Part shown: positions 17,993 to 27,407 of the stretch, piece after piece
How positions within the stretch are numbered: the stretch's first letter is position 1
Layout of the letters: each line of letters opens with the position of its first letter
DNA from: Serpens gallinarum
GTDB lineage: Bacteria; Pseudomonadota; Gammaproteobacteria; Pseudomonadales; Pseudomonadaceae
NCBI RefSeq assembly: GCF_014836765.1
Contig: NZ_JACSQG010000002.1
Coordinates: 124,001 to 188,000, forward strand
Length of the DNA stretch: 64,000 bases
Reading direction: 5' to 3'
Program-made: the position numbers and the translations under genes
The notes under the pieces: model-generated
Told to the model about the DNA's origin: nothing
Seen by the model: only the letters and a program-made list of their open reading frames with translations
Databases searched by the model: none

Positions 17993-18690
17993 TGGCGCTG
18001 TTGGATACCTGTTGCGATTTCTCCGCACCGGTATTTCGCAACATTGCCTCACTGCGCCAGTCGGTCAACCTGTTCGATGACCTGCTGCCAGACGCTCGCG
18101 CGCAGGACGTGGCGGTTGTCGCCGTAATGCGTGTGCGCCAGGTGCCACAGGGTGTCATCGACCGCGGCCTGGCCTACAGCGAAGCCATTAATTACCCCTT
18201 CGAATCCGACATCTGCGTGGCGAGCCGCTTCGGTGATGGCAGCATCCGCGTCTGGTACGGGGCGCTGGACAGCGATACCGCGCTGGCCGAGACCTGTTAT
18301 CACCAAATCATGATGCTGCGCGAAATCGAGGGCATCGATCGGGTTGTGACTCGCTATCGCCAGGTCTGGCGCGTGCAGGCGGGGGGATTGTTCATTGATC
18401 TGCGCCGCAAGGCTGTCGCTTTTCCGGCGCTGGTTGGCGACGATTACGCCTGGCCGCAAGCGGTGGGCAAGCGCGTGGCCCATGAGGGCCTGCCTGGCTT
18501 GCTGTACCCTTCGGCGCGCTGGCCGGGTGGCGAATGCCTGGCGGCGTTTCGCGCCTCGCCCTTGTCACAACCGGTGCAGCTGCATGAGCTGACCTATCGT
18601 ATCGATGCCAAGGCTGGGGTCGTTGACGTGGAGCGGGAGCCGGGCCGGCTGCTGCGTCGCCTCAGTCTGGCGGAGCTGCGCCGCCCCTGA
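17992..18690 (+). CDS. RES-domain toxin
   Basis: 232-aa RES-family protein. Characterised members deplete NAD+ by glycohydrolase or phosphorylase activity, arresting growth. Family features visible are an early Arg in VFRNIA, the YSEAINYPF segment, RVWYGALDSDTALAETCYH, and YPSARWPGGECLAAFR, where the conserved Ser lies. The length fits the family. Its ATG overlaps the antitoxin stop by one base, so translation is coupled. No mutation disrupting the domain was seen, so the module looks intact. Confidence 0.87.
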   Translation: MALLDTCCDFSAPVFRNIASLRQSVNLFDDLLPDARAQDVAVVAVMRVRQVPQGVIDRGLAYSEAINYPFESDICVASRFGDGSIRVWYGALDSDTALAETCYHQIMMLREIEGIDRVVTRYRQVWRVQAGGLFIDLRRKAVAFPALVGDDYAWPQAVGKRVAHEGLPGLLYPSARWPGGECLAAFRASPLSQPVQLHELTYRIDAKAGVVDVEREPGRLLRRLSLAELRRP

Positions 18691-18711
18691 GCGGCGAATG
18701 GGCGCGGCGGA

Positions 18712-19119
18712 TCAGCTTTCCAGCCAGACGTCGCGTACCCAATGCCAGACTGACTCCCAGCTCTCGTCATCGAGCTCGCCGGTTTCTTCGAGCCACAGAA
18801 AGACCTCGCCTTCGGCATCCACCACGTAATAGTCACGGCCGTCCTGGCACAGCGGCACCAGCTCGCGTGGTACGCCGATATCCCAAGCCGTGGCGGCGAC
18901 TTCCGGCAGGTAGGTGTGGGAATGCGGATCGCTGGCCGTCACCGGCTCCAGGCGGCCGTACACCACGTCGCTGACCTTGAGGAGAAATTCACGCAGTTCA
19001 TAGGGCAGATGGATCAGGATTTGCTCCTGGATCTCCACCAGGGTTTCCTCTTCGGGCAACTCCAGCGGCACCGGAACGGTTTCGTTGACTTCACGCAGTT
19101 GGTCGATGACGTCTTCCAC
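18712..19119 (-). CDS. SMI1/KNR4 (SUKH) family protein
   Basis: 135-aa acidic protein. The pattern LPYELREFLLKVSDVVYGRLEPVT and the YYVVDAEGEVFLWLEETGEL segment match the SUKH fold. SUKH proteins include contact-toxin immunity proteins as well as housekeeping versions. No toxin partner for it is adjacent. The RES toxin converges on it but already has its own antitoxin. The start codon is GTG and has no clear ribosome binding site, so the N terminus is uncertain. Confidence 0.72.
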   Translation of the reverse strand: MEDVIDQLREVNETVPVPLELPEEETLVEIQEQILIHLPYELREFLLKVSDVVYGRLEPVTASDPHSHTYLPEVAATAWDIGVPRELVPLCQDGRDYYVVDAEGEVFLWLEETGELDDESWESVWHWVRDVWLES

Positions 19120-19181
19120 GGTGGGGGGCTCTCTGTGCAGGGAATGCTCGCTTTATAGCGCAAGCGGCAGGCAGACAAAAG

Positions 19182-19207
19182 AAAACCCGGAGCAAGCTCC
19201 GGGTTTT
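19182..19207 (-). terminator. Terminator after the Tim44-domain gene
   Basis: Perfect 12-bp inverted repeat AAAACCCGGAGC / GCTCCGGGTTTT. Read on the minus strand it ends in TTTTCTTTTG, just past the stop of the Tim44-domain gene. Confidence 0.85.
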
Positions 19208-19227
19208 GGGGTTTTCGCGTGTGCGGA

Positions 19228-20106
19228 TCAGCCGTTCTGGCGAATACCGGCGACCAGCCACGGCTGGTTTTCGCCCTGCTCGCGCTCCATGCGCCAGCTT
19301 TCGCTGAATGCTTCACCCTGGTCGAAGCGCGACGTCTTGCTCACGGCGCTGAACGTCAGCGTGGCGACCGTCTTCTCGGCATCGTCATCCACGCCATCGA
19401 GCTGCACGTGCAGGTTGTCGATGTAGGTGGACTGGAAGCCATCGCCCAACTCGGCGCGCTCGCGCTTGAGGAAATCCAGCAGTTCCGGGGTCACGAACTC
19501 GCCGATCTGGTCCATTTCATTGGCGTCCCAATGCTGCTGCAGGGACTGGAAGTGTTCGCGAGCCTGCTCAACGAAGCGTTGTTCGTTGAACCAGGCCGGA
19601 GCATTGATGACCGGGGCGGCGCTGGCAGCGCCACCGAGGCTCTGGCCGAAGATGTTACTGCCGGCTGCCGGCTGCTGGACATCACGCGTCATGGGCGCCG
19701 GACCCCCTGCGCCCGCGGCGGCGTATTGCTGCGCCTGCGGCATAGTGGCCAGGGCCTTGCGACGACGGGAGGCGATCAGCTTGAAGATCACGAAGGCAAT
19801 CAGGCCGAACAAGAGGATGTCCATGAACTGCAGGCCTTCGAAGCCATCACCCATGAACATCGAGGCCAGCAAGCCACCGGCAGCCAGGCCGGCCAACGGG
19901 CCGAGCCATTTGGAGGCGCCACTGGCCGGGCGTGCCGCGGCTGCTGCGCCGGCGGTGGGTGCTTGCTGCGCCGGAGCGGCTTGGCGAGTCTGGTGACTGG
20001 GTGCCTTGCCGAAGCTTTTGCCACCGCCCATGCGCTTGGCATTGGCGTCGAGGCTGAGAGTCAGGCCCAGGCACAAGGCCAGGGCGATGCTGAGAAAACG
20101 CTGCAT
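19228..20106 (-). CDS. Tim44-like domain membrane protein
   Basis: 292-aa protein. An N-terminal signal segment (MQRFLSIALALCLGLTLSLDANA) precedes a low-complexity Gly/Ala/Pro/Gln stretch. A second hydrophobic region at about residues 65-110 (LGPLAGLAAGGLLASMFMG ... ILLFGLIAFVIFKLI) follows, and then a C-terminal Tim44-type domain (FVEQAREHFQSLQQHWDANEM ... FVTPELLDFLKRE). Bacterial Tim44-like proteins are membrane-anchored with unknown function. It stands alone on the minus strand with its own terminator. Confidence 0.83.
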   Translation of the reverse strand: MQRFLSIALALCLGLTLSLDANAKRMGGGKSFGKAPSHQTRQAAPAQQAPTAGAAAAARPASGASKWLGPLAGLAAGGLLASMFMGDGFEGLQFMDILLFGLIAFVIFKLIASRRRKALATMPQAQQYAAAGAGGPAPMTRDVQQPAAGSNIFGQSLGGAASAAPVINAPAWFNEQRFVEQAREHFQSLQQHWDANEMDQIGEFVTPELLDFLKRERAELGDGFQSTYIDNLHVQLDGVDDDAEKTVATLTFSAVSKTSRFDQGEAFSESWRMEREQGENQPWLVAGIRQNG

Positions 20107-20217
20107 TAAGGTAGTCCCGTTGGTTGATCCACGCGCGTCATCTTGCACAGCCCCTGCACTGAATGCCAGCGCAGAATGTTTCCGGCTTTTGCCTGGCAAT
20201 GTATTTGTGCGAGCCGA

Positions 20218-20787
20218 TCACCGCAGCAGCAGGCGCAGAGGGCCGCAGCGCAAGCGGGCACGCAAATGCGCACGGGTTTCGCCAAGGTCCGCGGAGTACG
20301 CGCGCAACCAGTGACAGACGGTGCTCAGGTACACCGCGCTCAGCGCACATTCCTCAGCCACCCGCTGCCCATGGCTGGTGCCGCGCTGCGCCGCTTCCCG
20401 CCACCATTGCACGGTATGACTGATGCGCAACAGGCCTTGCACCTGCAGGTGCACATGAGCCGGTTCGAATTTGTAGAGCAGCATCTGCCGGGTCAGCCGG
20501 CGGTGAGCATCAAGCGGCGCAAACCAGGCCATCAACAGCTCCTCCAGCCGCTGGGCAGGCGCCAGCAGGCTCAGTGCTTCGTCACGGCTGCGTATCAGCA
20601 TGGCTTGGTCGGCACGGTCGAACCAGGCTTCCACCAGTTGGTCCTTGTCGGTGAAATGGTGGGCGATGGCATCGAGGCCGACGCCCAGCTGATCGGCGAT
20701 AGCAAACAGGCGCAAGCGCTCCCAGCCACAGTCTTCGGCCAAAATCAGGGCAGTGTCGAGAATCTGCTGTGCGCTAGGCTGGGGCAT
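20218..20787 (-). CDS. TetR-family transcriptional regulator
   Basis: 189 aa from the ATG at 20787. The N-terminal helix-turn-helix is TetR-like (AQQILDTALILAEDCGWERLRLFAIADQLGV, then AIAHHFTDKDQLVEAWFDRAD). The C-terminal ligand domain is all helical, and its inducer is not identifiable. The TRAP receptor gene lies upstream on the same strand beyond a terminator, so co-regulation is possible but not shown. Confidence 0.82.
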   Translation of the reverse strand: MPQPSAQQILDTALILAEDCGWERLRLFAIADQLGVGLDAIAHHFTDKDQLVEAWFDRADQAMLIRSRDEALSLLAPAQRLEELLMAWFAPLDAHRRLTRQMLLYKFEPAHVHLQVQGLLRISHTVQWWREAAQRGTSHGQRVAEECALSAVYLSTVCHWLRAYSADLGETRAHLRARLRCGPLRLLLR

Positions 20788-20863
20788 GGCAATCACCTCG
20801 CCGGAAAGTATGGCCGGCAGGAGCCATGCAGTAGTGCACCGCGACGGATGGCGCAAATGAAAA

Positions 20864-20883
20864 CGGAGCCCCGAGGGGCTCCG
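20864..20883 (-). terminator. Terminator after the TRAP receptor gene
   Basis: Stem CGGAGCCCC / GGGGCTCCG. Read on the minus strand it is followed by TTTTC, 35 bases past the receptor stop. Confidence 0.8.
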
Positions 20884-20917
20884 TTGCAGGCGTTACGCTA
20901 CGTGACGTCAGTGGCGC

Positions 20918-22015
20918 TTAGCGCCACTGATAGATTTCCTTGTCGGTCATCTGGTGCATCTGCGTGGCTTTCTTGAGGAAGTCTTGCTGCGAGGCGTGGA
21001 TACGCGTGGCCAGTTCGGACTGCGCGGCGACATCCGTGATCACTTGGGTGGAGGTTTCGCGCAGCGCCGTCAGGACGTCATCAGGGAAGCGCTTGAGGAC
21101 GGTGCCCTGCTCGATCAGTGCCGGCAGTGCCTTGGCATTGTTGAAGGTGTAATCGTCCATCATGTCCAGGGTCGCGGCGCGCGAGGCCTCGGCAACGATG
21201 GCTTTCAGATCGGCTGGCAAGCTTTCGTAGGCGGCTTTGTTGACCAGCAGCTCGACCAGCGCCTGCGGCTCCTGCCAGGCCGGGAAGTAGTAGTACTTGG
21301 CGGCTTTGTTCAGGCCGAAGGCCAGGTCGTTGTACGGACTGACCCAGTCGGTGGCATCAATGGCACCGGTCTGCAGCGAGGTGAAGATTTCACCGCCCGG
21401 CAGGTTGATGGTGGTAGCGCCCAGCTTGGCCAGCACTTCGCCGCCCAGGCCCGGCATACGGATCTTCAGGCCCTTGAGGTCGTCAACCGAGTTGATTTCC
21501 TTGTTGAACCAGCCGCCCATCTGCATGGTGGTGTTGCCGGCCGCGAACGGTTTTACGCCGTGTGCGCTATAGGCTTCGTCCCACAGGGCCTGGCCGTCGC
21601 CCTTGTGAATCCAGGCATTCATCTCGCCCGTCGAGAAACCGAACGGGATCGAGCTGAAGAACTGTGCGGCCGGTACCTTGCCCTTCCAGTAGTAGGGAGT
21701 GCCGTGGCCCATTTCCGAGGTGCCGCGGGAAACGGCGTCGAATACTTCCAGTGCCGGTACCAGTTCGCCTGCGGCGTACACCTTGATGGTCAGGCGACCG
21801 TTGCTCATGGTGTTGATGCGCTCGGCCAGGCGGTCGGCAGCGGTACCCAGACCGGGGTAGTTCTTCGGCCAGGAGGTGACCATTTTCCAGTGGAAGGTCT
21901 GGGCAGGTTGAGCAGCGGCTTGCTGGGCGGCCGGGCTGCTGTCGTCTTTGCAGCCAGCCAAGCCCAAAGTGGCGAGCAAGGCAGCGGCGGCGCCGAACAG
22001 ATGGCGACGGTTCAT
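20918..22015 (-). CDS. TRAP-transporter substrate-binding lipoprotein (DctP/TakP-like)
   Basis: 365-aa periplasmic receptor of the DctP family. The N terminus has an arginine pair, a hydrophobic run and the lipobox L-A-G-C (Cys22), so it is probably a lipoprotein. The family body is clear: WKMVTSWPKNYPGLGTAADRLAERI, GTSEMGHGTPYYWKGK, LKGLKIRMPGLGGEVL, GGEIFTSLQTGAIDATDWV. These are close to TakP-type receptors for 2-oxo or other organic acids. No DctQ or DctM permease genes are adjacent, so its partner must lie elsewhere or it has a sensing role. Confidence 0.88.
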   Translation of the reverse strand: MNRRHLFGAAAALLATLGLAGCKDDSSPAAQQAAAQPAQTFHWKMVTSWPKNYPGLGTAADRLAERINTMSNGRLTIKVYAAGELVPALEVFDAVSRGTSEMGHGTPYYWKGKVPAAQFFSSIPFGFSTGEMNAWIHKGDGQALWDEAYSAHGVKPFAAGNTTMQMGGWFNKEINSVDDLKGLKIRMPGLGGEVLAKLGATTINLPGGEIFTSLQTGAIDATDWVSPYNDLAFGLNKAAKYYYFPAWQEPQALVELLVNKAAYESLPADLKAIVAEASRAATLDMMDDYTFNNAKALPALIEQGTVLKRFPDDVLTALRETSTQVITDVAAQSELATRIHASQQDFLKKATQMHQMTDKEIYQWR

Positions 22016-22124
22016 GGTGTCTCCCTAGTGGTCAAACCCGTTGTCGGGTGTTTTTTTAATATGCTGCGCGCCTTACGTCAGGCGCGTGCTGGTTTTTACC
22101 ATATCGGCGCCGGTGCGGCTTTTT

Positions 22125-24320
22125 TTACAGCGCCTCCAGTTTGGCGTAGCCAAGCATCAGCCACTTGCTGCCTTCCTGGGCGAAATTCACCTGGACCCGC
22201 GCCTGGGCGCCGGAGCCTTCGAAGTTGAGAATCACGCCTTCGCCAAACAGCGCATGGCGCACGCGCTGGCCGAGGTTGAAACCGGTGTCCGGCACGGCGG
22301 CGCCGGCGAACATCGACCCCGCAGCATGTTGCGTGTTCTGCCCGTAGGGGCGGCTGATGCTATTAGACAGACGCACTTCCTGAACCAGCCCGGCGGGAAT
22401 TTCACGCACGAAGCGCGACACCTTGTTGTAGGTTTCGCTGCCGTACAGGCGGCGCGTTTCCGCGTAGGACATGATCAGCCGCTGCATGGCGCGGGTGATG
22501 CCGACATAGGCCAGGCGGCGTTCCTCTTCCAGGCGGCCGGGTTCTTCCAGGCTCATCTTGTGCGGGAACAGGCCTTCTTCCAGGCCGACCAGGAAGACCA
22601 GCGGAAACTCCAGGCCCTTGGCGCTGTGCAAGGTCATCAGTTGCACGCTGTCCTCATGTTCGGCGGCCTGCTGCTCGCCGGCCTCCAGTGAGGCGTGGTC
22701 GAGGAAGGCGGCCAGCGGCGTCTGCGCCTCGTCACCCTCTTCGCCTTCGTAGTGATCGAAAGCCCGCGCGGCGGAAACCAGTTCCTCGAGGTTCTCCACG
22801 CGCGTCTGGCCTTTCTCGCCTTTTTCGTCGCGGTGGTAAGCGAGCAGTCCGGACTCTTCAATGACCCGCTGCGCCATGCTGTGCAAGGGCAGGCCTTCGA
22901 CCTTCAAGGCCAGTTCGTCGATCAATTCGACGAAGGCATTCAGTGCGCTGGCGGCCCGCCCAGTGATGGCCTTGAGGCCAGTCGCTTCGTGAATCGCCGC
23001 CCACAGCGACAAATCCTGCTGACGGGCGAAGTCGCGCAAGGCCTCCACAGTCTTTTCACCGATGCCGCGCGCCGGCAGGTTGATCACCCGCTCCAGCGCT
23101 GCGTCGTTGTGGCGGGTCTGCAGCAGACGCAGGTACGCCATGGCGTTCTTGATCTCGGCACGCTCGAAGAAGCGTTGGCCACCGTAGATGCGGTAAGGAA
23201 TGCGCTCGCGCAGCAGGGCCTCTTCAAGCACCCGCGACTGGGCATTGGAGCGGTAGAGAATGGCGATGTCGCTGCGCGCCATGCCGTCCTTGATGGCTCG
23301 CTCGATACCTTCAACCACGTAACGCGCTTCGTCGTGCTCGTTGTAGGCGGCGTACAGCGCCAGCGGTTCGCCCTCCTCACCGTCGGTCCATAGCTCCTTG
23401 CCCAGGCGCCCCTGGTTGTTGGCAATCAACGCGTTGGCCGCCTTGAGAATGGTGGCGGTGGAGCGGTAGTTCTGTTCCAGGCGCACGGTGTCGACGTCTG
23501 GGAAATCCTGGCTGTACTGGTGCAGGTTCTCGATTTTCGCGCCACGCCAGCCGTAGATCGACTGGTCGTCATCGCCGACCACCATCAGGCTGTCGCCGCC
23601 TTGGGCGAGCAGGCGCAGCCAGGCGTATTGGACGGCGTTGGTGTCCTGGAATTCGTCGACCAGGACGTGCCGGAAACGCTTCTGGTAATGGGCCAGCAGA
23701 CCGGGCTGATCGCGCCACAGGTCCAGCGCGCGTAGCAGCAGCTCGGAGAAATCGATGACCCCGGCGCGCGCGCAGGCCGCTTCGTAGGCTTCGTAGATGG
23801 TGCGCATGGTGGCCAGGAACAGGTCGCCACTGGCTTGAATGTGCTGGGGGCGCAGGCCCTCGTCCTTCTGGCCGTTAATGAACCACTGCGCCTGACGGGC
23901 CGGCCACTTGTTGTCGTCCAGACCCAGTTCGCGGATCACCCGCTTGACCAGGCGCTGCTGATCATCGGAATCGAGGATCTGGAAATTCTGCGCCAGACCA
24001 GCTTCCTGCCAATGGGCGCGTAGCAGGCGGTGCGCCAGGCCGTGGAAGGTGCCGACCCACATGCCCGCCGGATTCAGGCCGAGCAGCTGTTCGATGCGCT
24101 GGCGCATCTCGGCGGCGGCCTTGTTGGTAAAGGTCACCGACAGAATGGAGTGCGCAGAGGCGTGCTCGACCTGGATCAGCCAGGCAATCCGGTGCACCAG
24201 CACGCGAGTCTTGCCCGAGCCGGCACCGGCCAGCACCAGTTGACGCCCGCGCGGGGCTGCTACGGCCTGGCGTTGAGCATCGTTGAGGGAATTCAGTAAT
24301 AAGGAGAGGTCATCGTGCAT
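22125..24320 (-). CDS. uvrD: DNA helicase II UvrD
   Basis: 731-aa superfamily 1A helicase for nucleotide excision and mismatch repair. Motifs run in order: GAGSGKTRVL (I), TFTNKAAAEM (Ia), DEFQDTNAVQY (II), GDDDQSIYGWRGA (III), QNYRST (IV), TLHSAKGLEFPLV (V) and VGITRAMQRL (VI). The C terminus has the Tudor-like segment (GQRVRHALFGEGVILNFEGSG) that UvrD uses to contact partners. It is divergent from the c-di-GMP enzyme gene across a 200-base gap. No convincing LexA box was seen there. Confidence 0.95.
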   Translation of the reverse strand: MHDDLSLLLNSLNDAQRQAVAAPRGRQLVLAGAGSGKTRVLVHRIAWLIQVEHASAHSILSVTFTNKAAAEMRQRIEQLLGLNPAGMWVGTFHGLAHRLLRAHWQEAGLAQNFQILDSDDQQRLVKRVIRELGLDDNKWPARQAQWFINGQKDEGLRPQHIQASGDLFLATMRTIYEAYEAACARAGVIDFSELLLRALDLWRDQPGLLAHYQKRFRHVLVDEFQDTNAVQYAWLRLLAQGGDSLMVVGDDDQSIYGWRGAKIENLHQYSQDFPDVDTVRLEQNYRSTATILKAANALIANNQGRLGKELWTDGEEGEPLALYAAYNEHDEARYVVEGIERAIKDGMARSDIAILYRSNAQSRVLEEALLRERIPYRIYGGQRFFERAEIKNAMAYLRLLQTRHNDAALERVINLPARGIGEKTVEALRDFARQQDLSLWAAIHEATGLKAITGRAASALNAFVELIDELALKVEGLPLHSMAQRVIEESGLLAYHRDEKGEKGQTRVENLEELVSAARAFDHYEGEEGDEAQTPLAAFLDHASLEAGEQQAAEHEDSVQLMTLHSAKGLEFPLVFLVGLEEGLFPHKMSLEEPGRLEEERRLAYVGITRAMQRLIMSYAETRRLYGSETYNKVSRFVREIPAGLVQEVRLSNSISRPYGQNTQHAAGSMFAGAAVPDTGFNLGQRVRHALFGEGVILNFEGSGAQARVQVNFAQEGSKWLMLGYAKLEAL

Positions 24321-24521
24321 CGCGGCATTCTAGGGGCGCGCGCGTGACGGGGCAAACCGTCGCGCTGACCGGAGAGGCTATTCGTGCAAAATAGCTGCCC
24401 AGTGTCAGTAAACCCTCATTAGCAGGATTCAGTACTAATAGACTGTTTGTAGTGTTGGGCATCGTCATGGGCTCGGGTATGCTCGGCGAAGCCTAGGCAA
24501 CCAATTATTCGAAAAGCGCCT

Positions 24522-27407
24522 ATGACCGCTCCTATCACCACTGTTCTACCGCTCTCGGCATCGCTTTCGGGCCAGGCCATCGAGCAGCATTACGCTACTC
24601 CCATCGGTATCGAGAAAACGCGTCTGTTGTATGCGGGATCTCGCCTGCCGACGCTGTTCATGCTGCTGTGTGGCATTGCGTGCGCATTCTTGCTGTGGAA
24701 CCAGGAACACAAGCTGCTCCTGATTGGCTGGCTGGTCTGGCTCAGCGCCTTGGCGGCATTGCGTCTGCTGCAGATGCGCGCCTTCGATCGGGCTCCGGCG
24801 ATACGTCAGGCAGAAAACTACTGGCACCGCATGTTCCTGCTCGGGGCCGGCGCCTCCGGTTTGACCCTGAGTTTTGCCGTCATTTTTCTCGTTCCCGCCG
24901 ACAGCTTCTACCAGCAAGTGCCGGTGTACGGTCTGATTGCCGCGTCGGTGGCTTGCGCTTCCGCTGCGTATGCCGTCAGCTTCGCGGCACTGCTCAGTTT
25001 TGTTCTGCCCTGCCTGCTGCCGTCAATGGTCTATCTGATGTTCAGCGAACACGAGATGCAGCAAGGCTGGGGCAAGCTGTGTCTGATTCTGCTGGTCGCG
25101 ATGCTGGTGGTGGCTTGGCAGGTTAACCGACTGGTGCAGCGCAGCCTGATCCAGCGTTTCCACAACCAGGCCTTGCTGGAGCGGCAGGAAGAGGCCAAAC
25201 GGCAGGCCGAAGCCCTTAATCGCAAACTGTCACGCGAAGTCGAACAGCGCCGACTGGCCGAGCGGAGCCTGCGCAGTGCCCATGACCAGCTGGAAGCGCA
25301 CGTCAGCGAGCGTACCCGCGAGCTGGACGAGGCCACCTATGCGTTAGGCAAGAGCCAGGCGCGCCTGGCCATGGCCCTGGAAGCCAGCGAGCTGGGGCTA
25401 TGGGACTGGGACCTGCGCACCGACGCGGTGCATCACTCGAAACTGCAGGAGCTGTTCGGCCTGCCGCAGAGCGGCACGCTGAACATGCGCAAAGATTTGC
25501 GTCCGCTGCTGCATCCCAAGGATCGACCCTTATTGCTGCGTGCCTTGACCGCGCACTTGCGCGGGCGCACCGACGGCTACGCGGTCGAATACCGCGTGCG
25601 CCATGCCGATGGTCATTGGGTGTGGGTCGAGGACCGTGGCCGGGCCATGGAGCGCGATGCCCGCGGTCGGGTGCAGCGCATGCTCGGCACCCGGCGCAAC
25701 ATCAGCGCACGCAAGCATCGCGAGGAAGAACAGCGCCTGGCCGGCACGGTATTCGAAGCGGCCAGCGAGGGCATCGTGATTCTGGATGCCCAGTACCATG
25801 TGCTGGCGGTCAATCAGGCCTTCAGCGAGATGACCGGATATCGCCGCGAGGAAGTCCTCGGCCAGAGCGTGATTCGCCTGATCAGCACCCATGAGGCGCG
25901 TCTCCAATACCAGCAGATCCATGAGCATCTGATGCAGCATGGCCGCTGGCAGGGCGAACTGATGGAAACCCGCAAGAACGGCGAGTTGTATCCGCAATGG
26001 CTGCAGCTCAACACGGTACGCGACCGGCAAGGGCGTATCGCCCAAGTGGTGGGTTTCTTCGCCGACCTCACCACGCGCCACCAGACGGAAGAGCGCCTGC
26101 GTTACCTCGCTCACTACGACAACCTGACCGGATTGGCCAATCGCACCCTATTCCGCGAACGTCTGCACGACGCGATTCAGCGTTCGCGCTCTGCGGCGAG
26201 CCGTCTGGCCCTGCTGCATGTCGACCTGGATCGTTTCAAGGTCCTCAACGACAGCCTGGGTCATGACATCGCCGACCAGCTGCTGCGCCGGATGGCCCAG
26301 CGCCTGACCCAGGCGGTACCGGAAGCGGATACGGTGTCGCGCTTGAGCAGTGATGAATACGCGCTCATTGTCGATGGTTATCCGAGCCTGGCGACTCTGG
26401 CCCGGCTGGCCAGCAACCTGCTTGCCACAGTGCGCAAACCGCTGACCATCGATGGCCACGAACTGGTGGTCAGCGCTTCCATCGGCATCAGCCTGTTTCC
26501 TGATAACGGCCGTGAATTGTCGCCGCTGATCAGCCAGGCGAATATGGCCATGCAGCATGCCAAGCACCTGGGCGGGAACTGCTTCCAGTTCTACACCGAC
26601 AATTTGCAGGTCACGACTCTTGAGCGCCTGCAACTGGAAACGCAGTTGCGCAAAGGCATCGAGAATGGCGAGCTGGAAGTGTTTTATCAGCCCAAGCTGA
26701 ATCTGGCCGATGACAGTATTGGGGGAGCCGAAGCGCTGGTGCGCTGGCGGCACCCGCAACGTGGCCTGGTGGGCCCCGGCGAGTTCATTTCCCTGGCGGA
26801 GGAAACCGGCTTGATCGGCGCCATTGGCGAGTTCGTGCTGCGTCAGGCGGTCAACCAAGCCTATGCCTGGCATCAGCAGGGGCTGGATGTGCGCGTGTCG
26901 GTGAATGTTTCTGTTCATCAGGTGCGTCAGGGCAATCTGACCAGCATCGTCCGCCAGGTGCTGGAAGAAACCCACCTGCCGGCTCGGCTACTGGAACTGG
27001 AGCTGACGGAAAGCCAGCTGCTCGACAACGTCGAAAGCGTCATCGCCACCTTGCATCAATTGCATGCTCTGGGCATCAAGCTGGCCATCGATGATTTCGG
27101 CACGGGCTATTCGTCACTCAGCTACCTCAAACGCTTTCCAGTCGATTACGTGAAAATCGACCAGACGTTCATCCGCGACTTGTCCCAGGGCGGCGAGGAC
27201 GCCGCGATTACGCGGGCGATCATTGCCCTGGCCCACAACCTGGAACTCAAGGTGGTGGCCGAGGGAGTCGAAACCCAGGATCAACTGGACTTCCTCAGGC
27301 TGCAGGGCTGCGATGAAATCCAGGGCTACCTGATCAGCCGACCGATCGAGGCGCTGGATTTCGTACGAGTTCTGCGCGCGCACGCAGCCTCGCCGAGCAT
27401 GGCGTAG
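24522..27407 (+). CDS. Membrane PAS-GGDEF-EAL protein, probable c-di-GMP phosphodiesterase
   Basis: 961-aa sensor enzyme. Residues ~40-215 hold several membrane helices, followed by a coiled coil (~220-280) and two PAS domains (~285-405 and ~415-535). The GGDEF-like domain (~540-700) has SSDEY at residues 609-613 instead of GGDEF, so cyclase activity is unlikely. The EAL domain (~715-950) is intact, with EAL at 737-739 (GGAEALVRW), NVSVHQ, ELTES, DDFGTGYSSLSYLK and VAEGVET. It should break down c-di-GMP, perhaps with the GGDEF part binding GTP as a regulator. It occupies the same place beside uvrD as a homologue in P. aeruginosa. Confidence 0.9.
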   Translation: MTAPITTVLPLSASLSGQAIEQHYATPIGIEKTRLLYAGSRLPTLFMLLCGIACAFLLWNQEHKLLLIGWLVWLSALAALRLLQMRAFDRAPAIRQAENYWHRMFLLGAGASGLTLSFAVIFLVPADSFYQQVPVYGLIAASVACASAAYAVSFAALLSFVLPCLLPSMVYLMFSEHEMQQGWGKLCLILLVAMLVVAWQVNRLVQRSLIQRFHNQALLERQEEAKRQAEALNRKLSREVEQRRLAERSLRSAHDQLEAHVSERTRELDEATYALGKSQARLAMALEASELGLWDWDLRTDAVHHSKLQELFGLPQSGTLNMRKDLRPLLHPKDRPLLLRALTAHLRGRTDGYAVEYRVRHADGHWVWVEDRGRAMERDARGRVQRMLGTRRNISARKHREEEQRLAGTVFEAASEGIVILDAQYHVLAVNQAFSEMTGYRREEVLGQSVIRLISTHEARLQYQQIHEHLMQHGRWQGELMETRKNGELYPQWLQLNTVRDRQGRIAQVVGFFADLTTRHQTEERLRYLAHYDNLTGLANRTLFRERLHDAIQRSRSAASRLALLHVDLDRFKVLNDSLGHDIADQLLRRMAQRLTQAVPEADTVSRLSSDEYALIVDGYPSLATLARLASNLLATVRKPLTIDGHELVVSASIGISLFPDNGRELSPLISQANMAMQHAKHLGGNCFQFYTDNLQVTTLERLQLETQLRKGIENGELEVFYQPKLNLADDSIGGAEALVRWRHPQRGLVGPGEFISLAEETGLIGAIGEFVLRQAVNQAYAWHQQGLDVRVSVNVSVHQVRQGNLTSIVRQVLEETHLPARLLELELTESQLLDNVESVIATLHQLHALGIKLAIDDFGTGYSSLSYLKRFPVDYVKIDQTFIRDLSQGGEDAAITRAIIALAHNLELKVVAEGVETQDQLDFLRLQGCDEIQGYLISRPIEALDFVRVLRAHAASPSMA

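Noticed and set aside
18712-19119. SUKH protein as a third member of the Xre-RES module
   Set aside because: It is on the opposite strand with its own start, and the RES toxin already has a dedicated coupled antitoxin.
24321-24521. LexA box between uvrD and the PAS-EAL gene
   Set aside because: The only CTGT-containing stretch lacks the required spaced ACAG partner.
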